Shown here piece after piece: positions 63,489-64,000 of a DNA stretch of 64,000 nt. The notes under the pieces were generated by a model. The model was not told where the DNA came from. It ran no database searches and was given only the letters and a program-made list of their open reading frames with translations. The DNA is taken from the NCBI RefSeq assembly GCF_001854605.1, contig NZ_MKJU01000027.1:255468-319467 (forward strand), written 5' to 3'. The DNA is from Pseudoalteromonas amylolytica (GTDB taxonomy: Bacteria > Pseudomonadota > Gammaproteobacteria > Enterobacterales > Alteromonadaceae). The number at the start of each line of letters is the position of its first letter. Within the stretch, counting starts at the first letter, position 1. Made by a program: the position numbers and the translations under genes.

Positions 63489-64000
63489 ATGAAACAACAT
63501 GTTTGGGCGGCCGTGATTGGCCTATTTACTTTATTTACACAGGCAGCGCACAGCAGTGAGCAGCTTGAATATCCTGTGGTGTTGGTGCATGGCCTGTTTG
63601 GCTTTGATAACCTGCTGGGCGTTGACTATTTCTATCGCGTGCCTTCTGTGATTGAAGATGAAGGGGGCAATGTGTTTGTGGCTGAGGTGTCTTCAGCTCA
63701 TAACTCTGAGCTACGTGGCGAGCAATTACTCGAACAAGTGGCACTGATCAGAGCGATTACCGGCAAAGACAAAGTGAATTTGATTGGTCATAGCCAAGGT
63801 GCACAAACCATTCGCTATGTTGCGTCGGTCAAGCCACAGTGGGTTGCATCAGCGACCAGTATAGGTGGGGTGAACTGGGGCAGCCGATTTGCTGACGTGG
63901 TAAGAGGCAGTGTTGACTCAGGCTCTTTCTCCGAGCAGTTTTTGGCTTCGCTTGCGAATGGTTTAGCGGGTTTGATTGACTTGCTATCTGGCAAAGCCAC
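63489..64000 (+). CDS. Secreted triacylglycerol lipase (3' end outside window)
   Basis: The frame begins at ATG 63489 with TGGAG upstream and stays open to the window end, giving the first 170 residues. The signal peptide is KQHVWAAVIGLFTLFTQAAHS. The oxyanion-hole segment is VVLVHGLFGFDN and the nucleophile elbow is LIGHSQGAQTIRYVA (GHSQG, Ser near residue 104). The spacing and the following VASATSIGGVNWGSRFADVV match Pseudomonas-type (family I) lipases, with NW in place of the usual PHK in that loop. No foldase gene can be seen because the window ends here. Confidence 0.88.
   Translation, partial: MKQHVWAAVIGLFTLFTQAAHSSEQLEYPVVLVHGLFGFDNLLGVDYFYRVPSVIEDEGGNVFVAEVSSAHNSELRGEQLLEQVALIRAITGKDKVNLIGHSQGAQTIRYVASVKPQWVASATSIGGVNWGSRFADVVRGSVDSGSFSEQFLASLANGLAGLIDLLSGKA

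Noticed and set aside
1..64000. CRISPR arrays, tRNA and rRNA genes
   Set aside because: No regularly spaced repeats, cloverleaf-like segments or rRNA signatures were seen on either strand.

Overview
The window looks like chromosomal DNA of a marine gammaproteobacterium, most probably Pseudoalteromonas. The base composition is moderate. Secreted degradative enzymes are numerous: a trypsin-like protease with PKD and chitin-binding modules, an ExeM-type nuclease and a lipase. A flavin L-amino-acid oxidase sits beside a keto-acid decarboxylase, and the phage-tail-like cluster resembles the MAC/PVC type. The genus is inferred from gene content, not from a marker gene.

Layout. 1-2099 (+): secreted M20 dipeptidase, cut by the window edge, and a GNAT acetyltransferase. 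2532-28412 (+): a co-directional 26-kb extracellular contractile injection system (eCIS). Its order is cap/terminator DUF4255 protein, unknown, sheath, two tube proteins, a DUF5908 micro-gene, LysM hub, VgrG/gp5-like spike, PAAR tip, gp25 wedge, two very large baseplate proteins, a 1649-residue tape measure, two helical proteins, an unknown, an AAA+ ATPase, and a DUF4157 protein that is the best effector candidate. 28534-32132 (+): SpoIIAA-like protein, M24 peptidase, unknown protein, FosA-like thiol transferase. 32462-32617 (+): a 51-residue double-glycine-leader peptide gene. 32680-39350 (-): secreted protein, esterase, YciI protein, ThDP decarboxylase, L-amino-acid oxidase. 39739-40613 (-): an IS3-family transposase remnant. 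40766-43607: small secreted or cytosolic proteins (DUF3088, DUF523). 43814-50769 (-): a six-gene polysaccharide operon (flippase, pyruvyl transferase, two GT4 transferases, UDP-glucose dehydrogenase, UDP-glucuronate epimerase). 51425-64000: secreted protein, PhzF isomerase, extracellular nuclease, porin-like barrel, a possible DNA-binding protein, protease, amidohydrolase lipoprotein and a lipase cut by the window end.

How the genes work together. In the eCIS, an inner tube capped by a PAAR-tipped spike would be driven out by sheath contraction. The tape measure sets length, the AAA+ protein helps assembly or remodelling, and the DUF4157 protein would be carried as cargo. No phage capsid, integrase or lysis genes and no T6SS membrane-complex genes are present. 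No clear tail-fibre gene was seen, so target recognition is unexplained. The polysaccharide operon would make UDP-GlcA and probably UDP-GalA for a pyruvylated surface glycan, but its initiating transferase, polymerase and exporter are not in the window. The oxidase and decarboxylase would convert an amino acid to its keto acid and then to an aldehyde.

Limits. All assignments come from reading motifs and gene order. No database search or structure prediction was run.
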